A stretch of DNA of 64,000 nucleotides. It comes from Candidatus Aphodovivens excrementavium (GTDB lineage: Bacteria; Actinomycetota; Coriobacteriia; Coriobacteriales; Eggerthellaceae). This document shows, in pieces, positions 62,495 to 64,000 of the stretch. The stretch covers positions 62,001-126,000 of the forward strand of contig DVKR01000029.1 of the NCBI GenBank assembly GCA_018715935.1, written 5' to 3'. Under the pieces are notes generated by a model. That model ran no database searches, was not told the origin of the DNA, and saw only the letters and a program-made list of their open reading frames with translations. Made by a program: the position numbers and the translations under genes. Position 1 is the first letter of the stretch. Each line of letters opens with the position of its first letter.

Positions 62495-63403
62495 CTAGGC
62501 GAGCTGTTCCAAAAGGCCGCACACCTTCCCCAGCAAAAGCTCAAAGCTCACGCCGCGTTCCTGAAAATGCGGCTGCTTGGCGCTTACGATCATGGCGTCA
62601 TGCACCAGATCTCCCGCAAAAGCGGCGGCATCGGCCAAAGTGTGCTCGCACATGATTGCCGCCATAAGGGCAGAGCAGTACAAATCTCCCGTTCCGTGGA
62701 GCATGTAGGGCAGGTACTCGTTGTGCACTTCGGTTAGGTTGCACTCCACTCCGCCAACGTAGTTGCGTATGACGGATTCGCCTTCTCGCTGAATGCCCTT
62801 CAACACGACATTCTTGGCTCCCGTGGCAAGGAGCGCGTCAACGAGACGCCCCGCTTCCGCCTCGCTGATGTCTGGGCCAGGCCACTTGTCGCCGATCGGT
62901 TCGCCCAGGATAATGGCGGCTTCGGTGAGGTTGGGGGTGAGGATGTCGGCCTTTGCGGCAAGCGCCGACATCGCTTCGCACAGCTCGGGAGTGTAGGTGG
63001 GATACACCTTGCCATGGTCTGCCATGACGGGGTCTACCACGCGCAGTGCCTTCGGGTAGGTCTCATAGATATGCTGGATGATGTCAACCTGCTCCGGCGC
63101 CCCCAAAAAACCCGAGTATACGGCGTCTATGTCAACGTCTATTCCCTTCCAGGCGTTCAGGTAGTCGGGCAGGATGCTGGTGGTGTCGTGCATGTACCAC
63201 CCGGGAAACGCCGTGTGGCTGGAGAACAGCCCAGTGGGAACGGGGCAGACGTCGCATCCTGCCGCCGAAAGCACAGGAATGGCAACGCCAAGCGAGCATT
63301 TTCCGTAGCCGCACAGGTCATGCACGGCGGCTATGCGGGGAATGTAGTCGCCTTGGCGAACATAGAGAGAGCGTGCAGATTGAGCAGACATATCGTCGGC
63401 CAT
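62495..63403 (-). CDS. Pyridoxal/pyridoxine kinase (PdxK/PdxY-like)
   Basis: 302 residues of the ribokinase-like fold. AAVHDLCGYGKCSLGVAIPVL (substrate-binding), SGFLGAPEQV, DPVMADHGKVYPTYT, TPNLTEA and HGTGDLYCSALMAAI, where GTGD carries the catalytic Asp. It makes pyridoxal 5'-phosphate by salvage. An internal ATG at 63391 is also possible. AAAGGGG precedes the ATG at 63403. Convergent with the kinase gene. Confidence 0.88.
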   Translation of the reverse strand: MADDMSAQSARSLYVRQGDYIPRIAAVHDLCGYGKCSLGVAIPVLSAAGCDVCPVPTGLFSSHTAFPGWYMHDTTSILPDYLNAWKGIDVDIDAVYSGFLGAPEQVDIIQHIYETYPKALRVVDPVMADHGKVYPTYTPELCEAMSALAAKADILTPNLTEAAIILGEPIGDKWPGPDISEAEAGRLVDALLATGAKNVVLKGIQREGESVIRNYVGGVECNLTEVHNEYLPYMLHGTGDLYCSALMAAIMCEHTLADAAAFAGDLVHDAMIVSAKQPHFQERGVSFELLLGKVCGLLEQLA

Positions 63404-63504
63404 GGAAAAGCCCCTTTCCCTTGCAAGCTAAATGCGCCGCAACAAAGGCGGCGCGCAACAACGAGATCTTACTGCGTTGTTCAGGGAGGAATGTTTCCTC
63501 TTCG

Positions 63505-63711
63505 TTATTTTGAAGAATCTTCACTTTCTTCGTCATCGTCGTCGAACAGCGACCAATCGTCTTTGGTTTTAGGTCGGTCGACGAACAGCTTTCGCGTGCG
63601 GCGTTCCATAATGACGCACGCGATGAGGCAAATGACGATGCCGGCGCCCACCATGCAGCCAATGCCCGCATAGGTTTGGAATAAGAAGTGATATATCTGA
63701 TCGAAGTCCAT
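63505..63711 (-). CDS. Small membrane protein with acidic C-terminus
   Basis: 68 residues. One helix (~11-35, YAGIGCMVGAGIVICLIACVIM) followed by RRTRKLFVDRPKTKDDW and a run of acidic residues (DDDDEESEDSS). AGAGGG precedes ATG 63711. Unknown function; the upstream in-frame extension is unsupported. Confidence 0.6.
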   Translation of the reverse strand: MDFDQIYHFLFQTYAGIGCMVGAGIVICLIACVIMERRTRKLFVDRPKTKDDWSLFDDDDEESEDSSK

Positions 63712-63797
63712 AGACCCTCTTCGCTTGTGACGATGTTCAGTGCAGTGCGCGTGGGGCACCAAGGGAAGTATACTGCACTGCCGCGAAAAGCCGAGGA

Positions 63798-63992
63798 TTA
63801 CAACGAATTTCCGTTTGCGGGGGAGGCGTCAATGGCGCTTCTGGCTTGCTCTGCGCAAATCCCTATTTCCGTATGAAGCGCACGCTCTGCCTCGGTTAGC
63901 TCTTCTGCAGACTTGAACTGGGTAAAGTACCGTATCGCCGCCTGGCGGCATGCTTCGACTGCTTCCAGTTGCTCTGCGGTGAAGTTAAGCAT
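63798..63992 (-). CDS. Small hypothetical protein at the window edge
   Basis: 64 residues, helical and hydrophilic, with one cysteine. Its ATG is eight bases from the end of the window, so the ribosome site is hardly visible (GAGAGAAA). No family recognised; it may belong to an operon continuing outside. Confidence 0.5.
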   Translation of the reverse strand: MLNFTAEQLEAVEACRQAAIRYFTQFKSAEELTEAERALHTEIGICAEQARSAIDASPANGNSL

Positions 63993-64000
63993 TTTCTCTC

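Noticed and set aside
63421-63460. Terminator between the small membrane protein and pdxY-like gene
   Set aside because: A GC-rich inverted repeat (GCGCCGC/GCGGCGC) is present but has no T-run in the needed direction; left uncalled.

Overview
The window reads as chromosomal DNA of an anaerobic, moderately GC-rich actinobacterium, most likely a Coriobacteriia / Eggerthellaceae-type gut organism (inference from gene content; no rRNA is present). The actinobacterial signature is the contiguous fhaA-fhaB-pstP-(rodA+pbpA)-pknB cell-wall/kinase cluster. The anaerobic signature is a class III ribonucleotide reductase with its radical-SAM activase, a pyrophosphate-type phosphofructokinase, and ferredoxin-like and [4Fe-4S] aldo/keto reductase proteins. 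No respiratory oxidase is visible.

Layout. 1-7.6 kb: truncated MFS exporter, ABC-F ATPase, HAD phosphatase, 4Fe-4S protein, PPi-PFK and a GH3 lipoprotein. 7.7-11.3 kb: nrdG/nrdD locus with paired NrdR-box-like sites. 11.4-16.9 kb: GyrI-like protein and a pst/phoU phosphate locus in unusual order. 17-19.2 kb: TetR regulator with tandem operators, a small membrane protein and a decayed GldG-like gene. 19.1-23 kb: htpG behind a CIRCE element, apt, YigZ and Usp. 23-29.6 kb: glycosyltransferase, ABC-2 transporter, rRNA/tRNA methyltransferase, cysteine hydrolase, a deleted hipA and a membrane protein. 29.65-29.98 kb: a noncoding stretch with two short motifs repeated at 33- and 32-bp spacing. 30-34.4 kb: mazG, small alarmone synthetase, APH-like kinase and nucleoside hydrolase. 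34.4-38.5 kb: YnjBCD-type ABC importer. 38.5-46.7 kb: AKR, citrate synthase, CapA, tadA-ispE and lemA. 46.9-51.4 kb: DUF2207, shikimate kinase, LytTR regulator and RsbW-like ATPase. 51.5-59.4 kb: the Ser/Thr kinase and cell-wall cluster on the minus strand. 59.7-64 kb: Usp, a second Ser/Thr kinase, a pyridoxal kinase and small proteins.

Five solitary tRNA genes (Leu-CAG, Ser-TGA, Ser-GCT, Arg-CCT, Thr-CGT) all lie on the minus strand, each next to a hairpin terminator.

The most notable items are a single-polypeptide SEDS glycosyltransferase + class B PBP fusion; an NrdD with an extra C-terminal CxxC redox-like domain; a second NrdR-box-like pair placed upstream of a GH3 lipoprotein gene rather than an nrd gene; a CIRCE-controlled htpG; a membrane Ser/Thr kinase with a large insertion; and the periodic repeat region at 29.65-29.98 kb. 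No prophage, IS element or CRISPR array was seen.
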